Positions 8,705-17,644 of a DNA stretch of 64,000 bases are shown here, one piece after another. Made by a program: the position numbers and the translations under genes. Under the pieces are notes generated by a model. The model saw nothing but the letters and a program-made list of their open reading frames with translations, had not been told where the DNA came from and did not search any database. Position 1 is the stretch's first letter; every line of letters starts with the position of its first letter. The stretch covers positions 682,001 to 746,000 of the forward strand of contig JAPTYK010000002.1 of the NCBI GenBank assembly GCA_026913215.1, given 5' to 3'. The DNA is from Streptomyces diastatochromogenes. Lineage in GTDB: Bacteria; Actinomycetota; Actinomycetes; Streptomycetales; Streptomycetaceae.

Positions 8705-9142
8705 TCAGGAGCGCCACGCCACGGCCGCCTGCGGAAGGCGGTCGGCCACGCCGTCGGCCATCCGCTCGAATTCCCCGCGCAGGAACGGCGCTGCCAGCCG
8801 TGCGAAGCCCTTGAAGGCGAGCGACGCACGGTACGTCAGCCGCGTCGACGTCCCCTCCTCGGCGAACCGCAGGTCGTCCAGCGCCGTCACGGTCTTGTTC
8901 TCGCCGCGGAACACCAGGCGGAAGGGCTCCCGGACGACGAGTTCGTACCGCAGCTCGGTCGTACGGCCCCGGAAGCGGGACGTGTTCCGCCACCGGGCGC
9001 CCTGCCGCACGGGCCCCTCGTCGAGCCGCACGCAGCGTACGGTGCCGGGGTCCCACTCCTCCGCACGGCCGAAGTCCTCCAGATAGGCCACGACCTCCGC
9101 CAGGGGCCGTCGCACCACGAGCACCCGCTCCACACTGATCAC
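8705..9142 (-). CDS. SRPBCC-family (START-like) protein
   Basis: 145 aa. The pattern VERVLVVRRPLAEVVAYLED at the start, the middle EWDPGTVRCVRLDEGPVRQG, and the long C-terminal helix (LAFKGFARLAAPFLRGEFER) fit the polyketide cyclase/dehydrase-like lipid-binding fold. GTG start at 9142. It precedes the LitR-like gene on the same strand by about 50 bp, which holds the direct-repeat operator. Function is unknown; binding of a hydrophobic ligand is inferred from the fold. Confidence 0.85.
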   Translation of the reverse strand: MISVERVLVVRRPLAEVVAYLEDFGRAEEWDPGTVRCVRLDEGPVRQGARWRNTSRFRGRTTELRYELVVREPFRLVFRGENKTVTALDDLRFAEEGTSTRLTYRASLAFKGFARLAAPFLRGEFERMADGVADRLPQAAVAWRS

Positions 9143-9203
9143 CGCACGGCCTCCTCCACGTCGTACCGGTCCGCGCGCCGGATCCGGTCATCCGGGTTCC
9201 GGT

Positions 9204-9293
9204 CGGGCGGCCGGACCGGATGCACCCGACGCGAAGGCCGTGCCCGCCCTGGTGAACCGACGACGGGCCGGGTGCATCCGGTCCGGCCGCCCG
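9204..9293. repeat. perfect 24-bp inverted repeat with 42-base loop
   Basis: Arms 9204-9227 and 9270-9293 match without error. The element lies between the DUF427 stop and the SRPBCC start on the minus strand. It may be a terminator, a hairpin-type repeat element or a trace of a mobile element; no target duplication was recognised. Confidence 0.85.
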
Positions 9294-9339
9294 GCGTCGT
9301 CGCGGGGAGCTGCCGCAGGCGGCGCGGCCGCCGCCCTGC

Positions 9340-9888
9340 TCACCAGCCCCACGTGCCGGGACCGCCCTTGAAGGGACCCTCGATCTCGCGGGTGATCCAC
9401 CCGCCGTAGAAGTCGCCCTCCTGGGCGACCACCTGCTCCCCGTCGACCGTGCAGCCCACCGCGGACGGATAGAAGGCCAGGTGGCCGCGGAGGGCCTCGT
9501 ACGGGTCGAGGGGCCGCTCGTAGCTCCACGCGGCGCGGGGCACGACGAAGTCGCCGACGACGACGTCCCAGTAGGACGCGGCGCCCTTCCACTCGCAGTG
9601 GGTGCGGCCGGGCCGGGGGCGCAGGAACTCCCCGCGCACGTCGCGGCGGGGCAGGTAGAACGTCGGCGGGTGGCTGGTCTCCAGGACCCGCAGGCTCGCG
9701 TGCGTGTCCGCGACGACCCGGCCGTCCACCGTCACCGTCACGCGACGGTCGTCACCGACCAACAGGGGCGGTCGCGGGTAGTCCCACACGCACTCCGTCG
9801 GCCGGGCACCGGGCCCTGTGAGCCCCCGGCGGCCGCCCACCACGTCGTCCATGTCGTCTATGTCGTCCACGTTCTCCACGTCGTCCAT
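9340..9888 (-). CDS. DUF427 domain protein
   Basis: 182 aa from ATG 9888 behind GGAGGG. The conserved part has VTVTVDGRVVADTHASLRVL, TFYLPRRDVR, THCEWKGAASYWDV and AAWSYERPLDPYEALRGHLA, all typical of DUF427. The first 16 residues are an acidic repeat (DDVENVDDIDDMDDV) encoded by a GTCGTCCA-type DNA repeat, so a later start is possible. Function unknown. Divergent from the DUF4383 gene. Confidence 0.9.
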   Translation of the reverse strand: MDDVENVDDIDDMDDVVGGRRGLTGPGARPTECVWDYPRPPLLVGDDRRVTVTVDGRVVADTHASLRVLETSHPPTFYLPRRDVRGEFLRPRPGRTHCEWKGAASYWDVVVGDFVVPRAAWSYERPLDPYEALRGHLAFYPSAVGCTVDGEQVVAQEGDFYGGWITREIEGPFKGGPGTWGW

Positions 9889-10156
9889 GGGGCCCTCCTC
9901 GCCTTTCGTCGTGGCTCCGCTGACGGTTCTTCTCCCGCGCACCGGTCCGCGGATGCGACGGGGCCGCCCGACGGGGGGCGGACGGGTGAACGGCTCGCTG
10001 TCAGACGGTGACACGCATCCGGGCGCTCTCGTCACGAAGAAAAGGCATCGAAGTACCACAAAAAATCCTTCGGTACATGTCCGTTCGCGCGGAGCCCGAT
10101 CCGTACGGTGGCGGCCCCGGGCGACGGACGGAACCACGGACAGGCAGGGAAAAACT

Positions 10157-10717
10157 GTGCGGCTCAAAGACGAACTTCCTGTGGACCACCACCTCGCCAC
10201 CGTGTACCGCTGGGGCGCCGCCCTCTGCGGTTGCGTCCTGCTCGTGTTCGGCTGCCTCGGCTTCGCCGACGCGCTCAGCCCCTTCGACACCTCCGGTGAG
10301 CGGATCGCCGGGATGACCACCAACACCGCACTGAGCTGGATCTCGGTGCTGACGGGACTCGCCCTCCTGGCCGCTGCGGTCGCGGGCGGGAACATCGCCT
10401 CCACCGTGAACATGCTCGTGGGCGGCTCGTTCCTGCTCAGCGGCTTCTACCACCTGTTCGTGCTCGACCGGCCCGCCAACTTCCTCGACTTCGGCATGAC
10501 CAACGTGATGTTCAGCTTCCTCATGGGGCTGTTGATCCTCACGTTCGGCATGTACGGGCGGGTGTCCAGCAAGCTGCCGCACGACAACCCCTACTGGCGC
10601 AGGCGCCACCCGCGCGAGGCCGCCGCGGAGTCGCTCGCCCACCGCCGCCTCGCCGCCGCGTCCTCCCGCCCGGGGCCGCGCGCACCACGGCCCCGATGCT
10701 TCCCGAAGGGCCCCGAG
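10157..10717 (+). CDS. DUF4383 membrane protein
   Basis: Four hydrophobic helices are visible (ALCGCVLLVFGCLGFADAL, WISVLTGLALLAAAVAGG, MLVGGSFLLSGFYHLFVL, VMFSFLMGLLILTFGMYGRV), with the DUF4383 blocks LVGGSFLLSGFYHLF and PANFLDFGMTN. The start GTG 10157 follows GGCAGGGA. No stop occurs in this frame before the SDR gene; the natural end was probably a TGA overlapping GTG 10718, lost from frame by an indel in the Pro/Arg-rich tail. Function unknown; the family is often stress-induced in actinobacteria. Confidence 0.8.
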
Positions 10718-11375
10718 GTGAACGCGGTCCTGGTCGTGGGAGCGACGGGGACGGTCGGCGGCCTCGCCGCGCGGGCGTTCCACCGTCAGGGCGCGTCGGT
10801 GGCCCTGGCCGGCAGGAACGCGGAGCGGCTCGCCGACCGGTCGCGGCTGCCGGGCGACTGCCCCGCCGTGTCTTCGACGCCTACGACCTCGAAGGCTGCG
10901 CGGCCCTCGCACCGTGGGCGGCCCGTTCCCTCGGACGCCTGGACCGCGTCGTCGTCGCCGTCGGAGTCGCGGGCTTCGGGCGCGCCGAGAACGTCGACGA
11001 GGCCGCCGCCGAGCACCTCATGACCGTCAACGCCCTGGCGCCCATGGCAGTGGTCAGGGGCGCCCTGCCCCTGCTGGAGGCCGGAAGCGCGATCGCTGTC
11101 GTCACCGGCTCGGTCGTCGACGCGCCCCCACAGAACATGGCCGACTACGCGGCCGCCAAGACGGCCCTCGCCACCTGGCTGAGCGTGGTCGCCAGGGAAC
11201 AGCGGGCCCAGGGCGTCCGCATCGTCGACGTGCGCCTGCCCCACCTGGAGGGCGGGTTCGCCGCCCGCGCGGTGACGGGGAGCCGCCGAGGCTCCCGCCC
11301 GGCGCCGACCCGGCGACGGCGGTCGAACGGCATCTGCTCGCGCCCCTGACCGGCGCTCCGGGGCGCCCCTACTGA
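10718..11375 (+). CDS. short-chain dehydrogenase/reductase, two frameshifts
   Basis: GTG 10718 gives VNAVLVVGATGTVGGLAARA (NAD(P)-binding loop). The middle lies in a second frame (FDAYDLEGCAALAPWAARSL, the catalytic pair YAAAK), and the end in a third (PPRLPPGADPATAVERHLLA) with the stop at 11375. Frame changes are near 10865 and 11280. About 219 aa when restored. The substrate cannot be inferred. The glycine motif GATGTVG is unusual for a classical SDR and could also fit an extended type, but YxxxK supports SDR. Confidence 0.75.
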
Positions 11376-11469
11376 ACGTCCCCGGGGCTTCTGGGCGCTC
11401 TCCAGGTGGAGGGGCTGTCGGTGCCGGCGGGGCACCAGCCGACCGGGCACCAGCCGACGGGGCAGGGGT

Positions 11470-11686
11470 CGTGCGGGGCGCCCCGCGTGACTGGTAGACG
11501 AGCTGCCAGGTTCCCCCGACACTGTCGGCAGCCGCCGACGTACGAGGCGTACGCGCTGGTGGCGAGGACAGCTGTATGACGGCTCCTGTCGGTGATCATC
11601 TCGCGGAGGACGTCGGTGAGGTAGGGCGCCCAGTTCCTGTTTCCCCAGTAGGGGAAGGAGCACCGCAGTCCGACGAGTTCGTCCGA
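11470..11686 (-). pseudogene. hemH: ferrochelatase fragment
   Basis: In one minus-strand frame this reads SDELVGLRCSFPYWGNRNWA, PYLTDVLREM and AVLATSAYASYVGG, followed in a shifted frame by LVYQSR. The block YWGNRNWAPYLTD with LATSAYASY is characteristic of actinobacterial ferrochelatase. Only about 70 internal residues remain; the N-terminal part and the catalytic C-terminal half are absent. After it the frame runs into an unrelated tail with a duplicated PVGWC unit, to a stop at 11372. It abuts the 3' end of the histidine kinase gene. Confidence 0.7.
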
Positions 11687-11689
11687 GGC

Positions 11690-13287
11690 CCGTCCGTCCC
11701 TCCGCCGCCCGCCCGTCAGTCCGCCCGGGGAGCGTCAGACGGAACGCGGCGCCGCCGTCCCCGCCCGCCCCGGCCGTGAGCGTGCCGCCGTGCCGCTCGG
11801 CCAGGTCGCGGGCGATGGACAGGCCCAGGCCCGCGCCGCCCTCGTCGCGGCCCCGGGCCTCGTCGAGCCGTACGAAGCGCTCGAAGATCCGCTCCCGGTC
11901 CCCGGGCGCGACGCCGTGGCCGTCGTCGGTCACGGTGAGCACCGCGTCCGGGCCCTCCGCGCGCAGCTCCACGGTGATCCGGGAGGCCGCGTGCCGGCGG
12001 GCGTTGTCGAGGAGGTTGTCCAGGACGCGGGCCAGCCGCCCCCGGTGCCCGCGCACCTCCACCGGCCCGTCCGGCACCCGGACGACCAGATCGACCGGGC
12101 CCTCCGCCCCCTTCACCGCTTCCGGCCCCTCCGCCCCTTCCAGCCCCTCCGCCCCTTCCAGCCGCTCCGCCCGTTCCGGCCCCTCCACCGCTTCCAGCCG
12201 CCCCGCCCCTTCCCGCCGCCCCGTCCCTTCCGGCTGCTCCGCCTCCTCCGTCGCCTCCCGCACCAGTCCCGTCAGGTCCACCCGGGCCCGCACCGCCGGT
12301 TCGCCCGCGTCGAGGCGGGCCAGGAGGAGCAGGTCGGCGGCCAGGCGCTGGAGGCGTACGACGTCGTGGAGGAGGTCCGGCAGGTCGAGGAGTTCCGGGT
12401 GCTGCTGGGCCACCTCGATCTGGGTGCGCAGCGAGGCGATCGGACTGCGCAGCTCGTGGGAGGCGTCGGCGACGAAGCGGTGCCGCCGCTCCACGGACCG
12501 CTGGAGCGCGGCCAGCGTCTCGTTTGTGGTGCGGGCCAGCCGCGCCACCTCGTCCCGCGCGTCAGGCTCGGGCACCCGCCGGTCCAGATCGCCGCTGCCG
12601 GTGATCTCGGCCATCTCGGCGCGGATGTCCTCCACTGGTCGCAGCGCCCGTCCCGTGCCCAGCCAGGTCACCCCGGCCACGACGGCCAGCAGGAACGGCA
12701 GGCCGATCAGCATGGCCCGGACGACCTCGTTCAGGGTGGCCCGCTCCTCGTCCAGGGACGAGCCGGCGTAGACGGTGTAGGCCCGGCCCTTGTAGGTCGT
12801 GCCCGCGACCGCCGCGAAGCGGAAGGTGCGGGTCTCGCCGCCGTCGCGCAGCGTCACCGTCCGCAGCCCGGTCCCGGTGCCGGCCTTCCCCGGTCCGGCA
12901 CGTCGCCCCGGTCCGGAACGTCGCCCCGGTTGCCGGCCGGCTTCGCGGGGCGTACTGCTCCGGGCGCGGGCCCGGTGGCGACGACCGCCCGGTGCGCGGG
13001 CACCCCGGCCCCGCCGCCACCACCTGGCCCGCGCCGTCCACGACCTGGACCGGGTGCTCGGCGTCGCCGCGCAGGTCCAGCGCCTTGAAGTCCCCGCCCA
13101 GGGCCGCCTGGGAGCCCGCCACGGTCCGGGCGGCGACCTCGGCCCGCAGCCCGGCCCGGTCCGCGAGGTCGTGCCGCAGCACGGTGGCGACGACGATCCC
13201 AGCCGCGATCAGGGCGAGAGACACCACGACCGTGGCGGCCAGCGCCGTGCGGGCCCGGACCGAGGCGAAGGTCCTACGCCGGGTCAC
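11690..13287 (-). CDS. two-component sensor histidine kinase, frameshifted in the sensor domain
   Basis: The start (GTG 13287) gives a membrane helix AATVVVSLALIAAGIVVATV and a periplasmic sensor region. The frame changes around 12890-13010 in a repeat of the type PDRGDV. Then follow a second helix (LIGLPFLLAVVAGVTWLG), HAMP, the phosphoacceptor box FVADASHELRSPIASLRTQI, the N box NLLDNARRHA and the G boxes DDGHGVAPGDRERIFERF and GGAGLGLSIA. A linker of Glu/Gly-rich repeats (RLEGAEGLEGAEGPE) interrupts the ATPase part, which is odd. The C-terminus ends near 11690 beside the ferrochelatase scrap, so the exact stop is unclear. It overlaps the response regulator gene by 14 bases. Confidence 0.85.
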
Positions 13288-13966
13288 GGCGCCCCCCGGC
13301 GGCCTCCAGCCGGTACCCGGCGCCGCGCACGGTGGTGATGGACCGCCGCGCGAACGGGGCGTCGATCTTGCGGCGCAGGGCGCTGACGTACACCTCGACG
13401 ATGTTCGGATCGCCGTCGAAGGCCATGTCCCAGACGTGGTCGAGGATCTCGCCCTTGGACACCACCCGGCCCGCGTGCACCGCCAGGTGCTCCAGCACCG
13501 CGAACTCCTTCGTGGTCAGCTCCACCGCCGTGCCGTCCCGCTCCACCCGCCGGGCCGCCCGGTCCAGGACCAGGTCTCCCACCCGCAGCGACGGCGGCCC
13601 GCCGCCGGTGCGGCGGCGCAGCAGGGCCCGGACGCGGGCCTGGAGGACGACGTACGAGAACGGCTTGGTCAGGTAGTCGTCCGCGCCGGTGTCCAGTCCC
13701 TCCGCCTCGTCGTACACGCCGTCCTTCGCGGTCAGCATGAGGATCGGCACGTCCCGTCCGGCGGCCCGCAGCCGGGCGCAGACCCGGTAGCCGTTCAGGC
13801 CGGGCAGCATGATGTCCAGGACGACCAGGTCGTACGCCCCCTCCAGCGCCAGCCGCAGCCCGGTCGGGCCGTCGTGCGCCAGGTCCACCGCGTACCCGTC
13901 GGCCTCCAGGCCCCGCCCCAGGGCGGCGGCCAGACGCTTCTCGTCCTCCACGATCAGCAGGCGCAT
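13274..13966 (-). CDS. OmpR-family response regulator
   Basis: 230 aa, intact. Receiver domain with the acidic pair in IVEDEKRLAAALGRGL, the phosphorylated Asp in LVVLDIMLPGLNGY, Thr in MLTAKD and Lys in DYLTKPF. The winged-helix domain ends HVWDMAFDGDPNIVEVYVSA then LRRKID and TTVRGAGYRLE. First gene of a pair with the histidine kinase. The divergent PepSY gene, with a triple TTCAGG repeat between them, is the likely target. Confidence 0.95.
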   Translation of the reverse strand: MRLLIVEDEKRLAAALGRGLEADGYAVDLAHDGPTGLRLALEGAYDLVVLDIMLPGLNGYRVCARLRAAGRDVPILMLTAKDGVYDEAEGLDTGADDYLTKPFSYVVLQARVRALLRRRTGGGPPSLRVGDLVLDRAARRVERDGTAVELTTKEFAVLEHLAVHAGRVVSKGEILDHVWDMAFDGDPNIVEVYVSALRRKIDAPFARRSITTVRGAGYRLEAAGGRRDPA

Positions 13967-14006
13967 ACCTCCAGAATCCCAGACGGAAAGGGTCAGAGCC
14001 GGTCAT

Positions 14007-14045
14007 CCTGAAGGGATCTTCAGGGTGGTTCAGGTGGGCTTCAGG
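14007..14045. promoter_or_regulatory. triple TTCAGG direct repeat, candidate response-regulator site
   Basis: TTCAGG at 14019-14024, 14029-14034 and 14040-14045, spaced 10 and 11 bases, plus an inverted CCTGAA at 14007-14012. Tandem half-sites one helical turn apart are usual for OmpR-family regulators. It lies between the regulator gene and the PepSY gene. Confidence 0.55.
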
Positions 14046-14102
14046 CCGTCCGGCCATGGTGGAGGAAACGCCGCGAACCCGAACGGAACGGAAGGCGCTC
14101 CC

Positions 14103-14777
14103 ATGAAGCCGACCAGGCAGAACCCGATCAGGCGGCAGAAGGCCGCCGGCCACCGCCGCACCGCCACCGCCGCCCTCGCCACCGTCCTGGCCCTCGGCGG
14201 CGCCGGAGCCGCGACCGCCGCCGGCACGGCCGCCGCCGCCGCCGACAGCGGCAGCGGCAGCGGCACGCACGCGACCATGCAGGCGAACCCCAAAGTCGAC
14301 ATCAAGACGGCCGCCACCACCGCCGTGAAGACCGTGCCCGGCACCGTGACCTCCGCCGACCTGGAGGGCGGCAGCGGCAAGCAGAGCTGGAAGGTCGACG
14401 TCATCGACGCCAAGGGCACCGAGCACCAGATCGCCGTCGACGCCACCAGCGGCAAGGTCACCGGCAACAAGGTCGACCAGGACAACGACGCCGACAACAA
14501 GGACGAGGCCGCCCTCGCCAAGTCCGCCAAGACCACCCTGCCGAAGGCCGTGGACGCCGCCCGTGCGAAGACCTCGGGCACCGCCACCTCCGCCGAACTG
14601 GAGAAGGAGCACGGCAAGGCCGTCTGGGGCGTCGACGTCTCCGACTCCCACGGCACGGAGCACGAGGTCACCGTCGACGACGCCACCGGCAAGGCCACCG
14701 CGTCCACCGTCGACACGCACCACGACGAGTACGGCAAGAGCGACGACCACACCGCCTCGGACCCCAATGGCACCTGA
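14103..14777 (+). CDS. secreted protein with two PepSY domains
   Basis: 224 aa from ATG 14103. An N-terminal export signal (basic start, then ATAALATVLALGGAGAATAA) is followed by a Ser/Gly linker and two PepSY repeats, each with the pattern AVWGVDVSDSHGTEHEVTVD (the first reads SWKVDVIDAKGTEHQIAVD). The end is hydrophilic (HHDEYGKSDDHTASDPNGT). PepSY domains often inhibit peptidases or sense the cell surface. Likely controlled by the divergent two-component system. Confidence 0.9.
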   Translation: MKPTRQNPIRRQKAAGHRRTATAALATVLALGGAGAATAAGTAAAAADSGSGSGTHATMQANPKVDIKTAATTAVKTVPGTVTSADLEGGSGKQSWKVDVIDAKGTEHQIAVDATSGKVTGNKVDQDNDADNKDEAALAKSAKTTLPKAVDAARAKTSGTATSAELEKEHGKAVWGVDVSDSHGTEHEVTVDDATGKATASTVDTHHDEYGKSDDHTASDPNGT

Positions 14778-14805
14778 TCCGGAACCTGCTCCGGGCCCTC
14801 GTCCA

Positions 14806-14945
14806 CCCCTGACTCCGGGCCTCCACCCCTGACTCCGGGCCTCCACCCCTGACTCCGGGCCTCCGCCCTGACTCCGGGCCTCCGCCCTGACTCCGGGCCT
14901 CCGCCCTGACTCCGGGCCTCCGCCCTGACTCCGGGCCTCCGCCCC
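14806..14945. repeat. seven tandem 19-20 bp repeats
   Basis: Seven copies of CTGACTCCGGGCCTCC plus a 3-4 base joint; the first three are spaced 20 bases and the rest 19. Degenerate CTGACCCCGGGCC-type copies continue to about 14999. Intergenic, between convergent genes. Confidence 0.85.
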
Positions 14946-14983
14946 TGACCCCGAGCCCTCGTTCGCCCCTGGCCCCGGGCCTC

Positions 14984-15010
14984 CCCCTGACCCCGGGCCA
15001 GGGTCAGGGG
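14984..15010. terminator. 10-bp hairpin between convergent genes
   Basis: Arms 14984-14993 (CCCCTGACCC) and 15001-15010 match perfectly, loop of 7 bases. It is built from the edge of the preceding repeat array and an inverted copy of it. Probably serves both the PepSY and GNAT genes. Confidence 0.6.
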
Positions 15011-15078
15011 CGGCCCCGGGCCCGGATCAGGGACGGCGCCGGTCCCGGGCCCGGATCAGGGCCGAGACCGGGCCTGGA

Positions 15079-15609
15079 TCAGGGCCGAGGTCGTGGCCTG
15101 TCGAGGGCGTACACGCGGACCGCGCGGTTCGGGCCGGGGGACACCGTCTCCCGGTGCAGGACCATGCCCAGCTTCTCCGTGATCCGCTCGGAGGCGCGGT
15201 TCCCGGTCTGGACGACGCTCACCACCCGGTCGAGACCGGCCTCCCCGAAGCCGTACGCGAGCGCCGCCCGCGCCGCCTCCGTGGCGAGGCCCCGCCCCCA
15301 GTGCGCGCGGTCCAGCCGCCAGCCGATCTCGACGGCCGGCAGGATCTCCGGGAGGAAGAGGGGAACGGCCAGTCCGGCGAAGCCGAGCATCCGGCCGGTG
15401 GCCCTCTCCTCCAGCGCGAACAGACCGAACCCCCGCTCCTCCCATGACCTTTCGGCCGCCTCGATGCCCGCCCGGGTCGTCTCCTCGTCCCGCGTCGTGC
15501 CGTCCCCGATCCACCGCATCACCTCCGGGTCGGCGTTCACCCCGGCCATCGGCGCCAGGTCCTCCTCCCGCCACCGCCGCAGCACCAGCCGCTCCGTCTC
15601 CAGCCTCAT
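15079..15609 (-). CDS. GNAT-family N-acetyltransferase (RimJ/RimL-like)
   Basis: 176 aa from ATG 15609 (GGAGAGGGAAGGAG upstream). Starts MRLETERLVLRRWREEDLAP, with the acetyl-CoA motif WGRGLATEAARAALAYGF and the late block TGNRASERITEKLGM, typical of the Acetyltransf_3 group that acetylates protein N-termini or small amines. Substrate unknown. Confidence 0.93.
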   Translation of the reverse strand: MRLETERLVLRRWREEDLAPMAGVNADPEVMRWIGDGTTRDEETTRAGIEAAERSWEERGFGLFALEERATGRMLGFAGLAVPLFLPEILPAVEIGWRLDRAHWGRGLATEAARAALAYGFGEAGLDRVVSVVQTGNRASERITEKLGMVLHRETVSPGPNRAVRVYALDRPRPRP

Positions 15610-15703
15610 CGAGCTCCTTCCCTCTCCGCCGGGCGCGCGGCCCGCATCCCGCCAACGGCCGGCCGGAGCCAAGACGACGCGAGGGGACACGAGCATCCTC
15701 ACC

Positions 15704-16049
15704 GTGCCGGCCGTCGACCCCACCACGCCGGCCGTCGAACCCTCCGCCCTCGCCGAACTCCGCACCACCGACGGCACCGGCCGCCACCCCGTCCCGTACC
15801 CGACCGGGGACGGCGGGGAACCCTGCCTGCTGCCTGCTCCCGGCCCGCCCGGGGAGCGCCCAGCCCTCCTCCCGTACGCGCCGCTGCGGCGGTGTGCGGC
15901 GGTGCGGCGGCCACCGGGGCGGAACCGGGGCGTACGACGAGGTCGGGCCGTTCTTCGTGCGCGCCGACCCGGCGGTCGCCCCGGCGCACGTCCGGGCGGT
16001 CGAGTACGACTGCTTCCCCTTCGAGGCGCGGCGGCCTCCGCCCGCCTGA
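15704..16049 (+). CDS. DUF1203-like protein, frameshifted
   Basis: Start GTG 15704 behind GAGGGGAC. The first frame reads LAELRTTDGTGRHPVPYPTG and PCLLPAPGPPGERPALLPYA; after about 15890 the next frame gives GAYDEVGPFFVRADPA and EYDCFPFEARRPPPA to a stop at 16049. This is the DUF1203 pattern (gly/cys loop, then GPYAEVGPVFVH). The usual Cys-rich loop is reduced, and the protein is shorter than most members, so it may be decayed. Confidence 0.55.
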
Positions 16050-16159
16050 ACCTGCCGGGGCCCGGCAGAGAAGAAACGTTCTTCTCTGCCTATGTCCGGT
16101 TTTGGTTTCCCGTGACTTTCGGGAGAGGGTGGGCGGACCGGACGACGAGGGGCGGGGAC

Positions 16160-16921
16160 ATGAGCACGGACACGAAGCGACGGCCGTCGTTCTGGATGCG
16201 GCTCGTGGGGCTCCCCCTGCTCGCCCTCTCCCTCTTCATGGCCGTCGGCTCCGCCCTCGCCCTAACCGACTGGCTCCCCTCCGAGCTGGAGCGGTACCGC
16301 TCCTACACGGCCGCCGCGCCGTGCCCCGCCGACACCGCGCCCCGGCGCGCGGACGACTGCCTGCGGCCGGTGCCGTACACGGTCGAACGGGCCGGGCGCG
16401 AGTCCGCCGGGAAGAGCCAGACCTACCGGGCGGTCCTCAGGGACGGCCCTTCGGCAACGGCGAGGTGGACCTCGGCAACCCGGGACGCTGGCCGGATGGC
16501 TCAGCCCGGGCGACCGGGTGACCGCCACCGTGTGGCGCGGCGAGGTCATGGCCGTCGCCGCGCACGACCGGCGCCAGACCACCGAGAACGAGCCGCGCGA
16601 CGAGCCGCAGATGCCCGCCGCGTTGGGCGCGGCCGCCGCACTGCTCGCCCTCCTGTCCCTCGTCTACGGCGGCGTGCTCCTGACCGGCCTCGGATACGGC
16701 CGGATCACCTGGAAGCGCCACGTCTGGCCGCTGACCGGGGGCCTCTTCGTCGGCTCCCTGGTCGTCGGCTTCGTGACCGTCTGGCTCAGCGTCCCCTGGC
16801 AGCTCGTGCCCCCGGTGATCGTGCTCGGCACGGCCGGCGCCCTGCGACTGTTCCTCCGACGCGACGAGCCCGCCGCGCCCCGCTCCCACCGCGCCCCGGC
16901 GCCCCGCGCCCGGCGCGCTAA
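16160..16921 (+). CDS. DUF3592-like membrane protein, frameshifted
   Basis: ATG 16160 gives WMRLVGLPLLALSLFMAVGS, a first membrane helix, then an extracellular region with TYRAVLRDG. Frames change near 16445 and 16490, after which LAGWLSPGDRVTATVWRGEV and two more helices follow (AALGAAAALLALLSLVYGGV, LFVGSLVVGFVTVWLSV). The order helix, soluble domain, GD.V.a..w.G.v, helices is that of DUF3592-type proteins. The end is uncertain: TAA at 16919 lies in the original frame, whereas the last frame runs to 17075 through sequence that resembles an IS scar (GGCCTGTCCGGCC). Confidence 0.6.
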   Translation: MSTDTKRRPSFWMRLVGLPLLALSLFMAVGSALALTDWLPSELERYRSYTAAAPCPADTAPRRADDCLRPVPYTVERAGRESAGKSQTYRAVLRDGPSATARWTSATRDAGRMAQPGRPGDRHRVARRGHGRRRARPAPDHRERAARRAADARRVGRGRRTARPPVPRLRRRAPDRPRIRPDHLEAPRLAADRGPLRRLPGRRLRDRLAQRPLAARAPGDRARHGRRPATVPPTRRARRAPLPPRPGAPRPAR

Positions 16922-17014
16922 GGCCTGTCCGGCCATCCCCTTCGGATCAGCGAGCGTCCGCCGAGCCGTCAGCCCGGAGGCACGCCGGCACCTGGCGGGT
17001 ATCGCAGGGCAGAA

Positions 17015-17644
17015 CTACGAACAGCGGGCCAGAAGGTGGGCGTCGAGGAAGCCCCGTTCGGAGCCCGGATCGTGAAGCAGCCGGGCGAAGGGAACGAGCC
17101 CGGCATCGGTCAGCAGTTCGGCGAGACGATCCGGCGGCCAGCTGTAGGCAGGCGCCACCTTGTGGTCGAACCGGACCGGTTCCTGCCCATCGGTCCCGAA
17201 GAAGGAGACCAGAAGCAGGCCCCCCGGCGCCAGGACGCGCACCTGCTCGGCGAGCAGCTCCGGCAGTTCCCCCGGAGGGGTGTGGATCATCGAGTAGTGG
17301 GCCAGTACACCACCGAGCGCGCCGTCCTCGATCGGCAGTGATTCCATCCGTGCTTCCTGGAAGCGCAGCCCCGGATGGGCCCGCTGAGCATGGTCGACCA
17401 TGCCGGGAGAGAGATCGAGCCCGAATGCGTCCAGGCCCAGCTCGCGCAGCATGGCTGTCAGATGACCGGGCCCGCACCCGACGTCCGCCGCCCGCGAGTT
17501 GCCCGTCGCGCGCACCAGTTCGGCGAAGGTGCTGACCATGGACCGCGCGAACGGCCGTGTCTCCAACCGGTCTGCGAACAGCGATGCGTACAGCTCGACG
17601 ACCCCGTCGTAGGCCGCCCTGGTCTCGTCCTGATGATTCGCCAC
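17015..17644 (-). CDS. class I SAM-dependent methyltransferase
   Basis: About 209 aa from GTG 17644. SAM motif I is AADVGCGPGHLTAMLRELGL, followed by FGLDLSPGMVDHAQRAHPGL, LPIEDGALGGVLAHYSMIHT and VLAPGGLLLVSFFGTDGQ. A Methyltransf_11/25 type enzyme acting on a small molecule; the substrate is unknown. The true start may be slightly different because the ribosome site is weak. Confidence 0.88.
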   Translation of the reverse strand: MANHQDETRAAYDGVVELYASLFADRLETRPFARSMVSTFAELVRATGNSRAADVGCGPGHLTAMLRELGLDAFGLDLSPGMVDHAQRAHPGLRFQEARMESLPIEDGALGGVLAHYSMIHTPPGELPELLAEQVRVLAPGGLLLVSFFGTDGQEPVRFDHKVAPAYSWPPDRLAELLTDAGLVPFARLLHDPGSERGFLDAHLLARCS

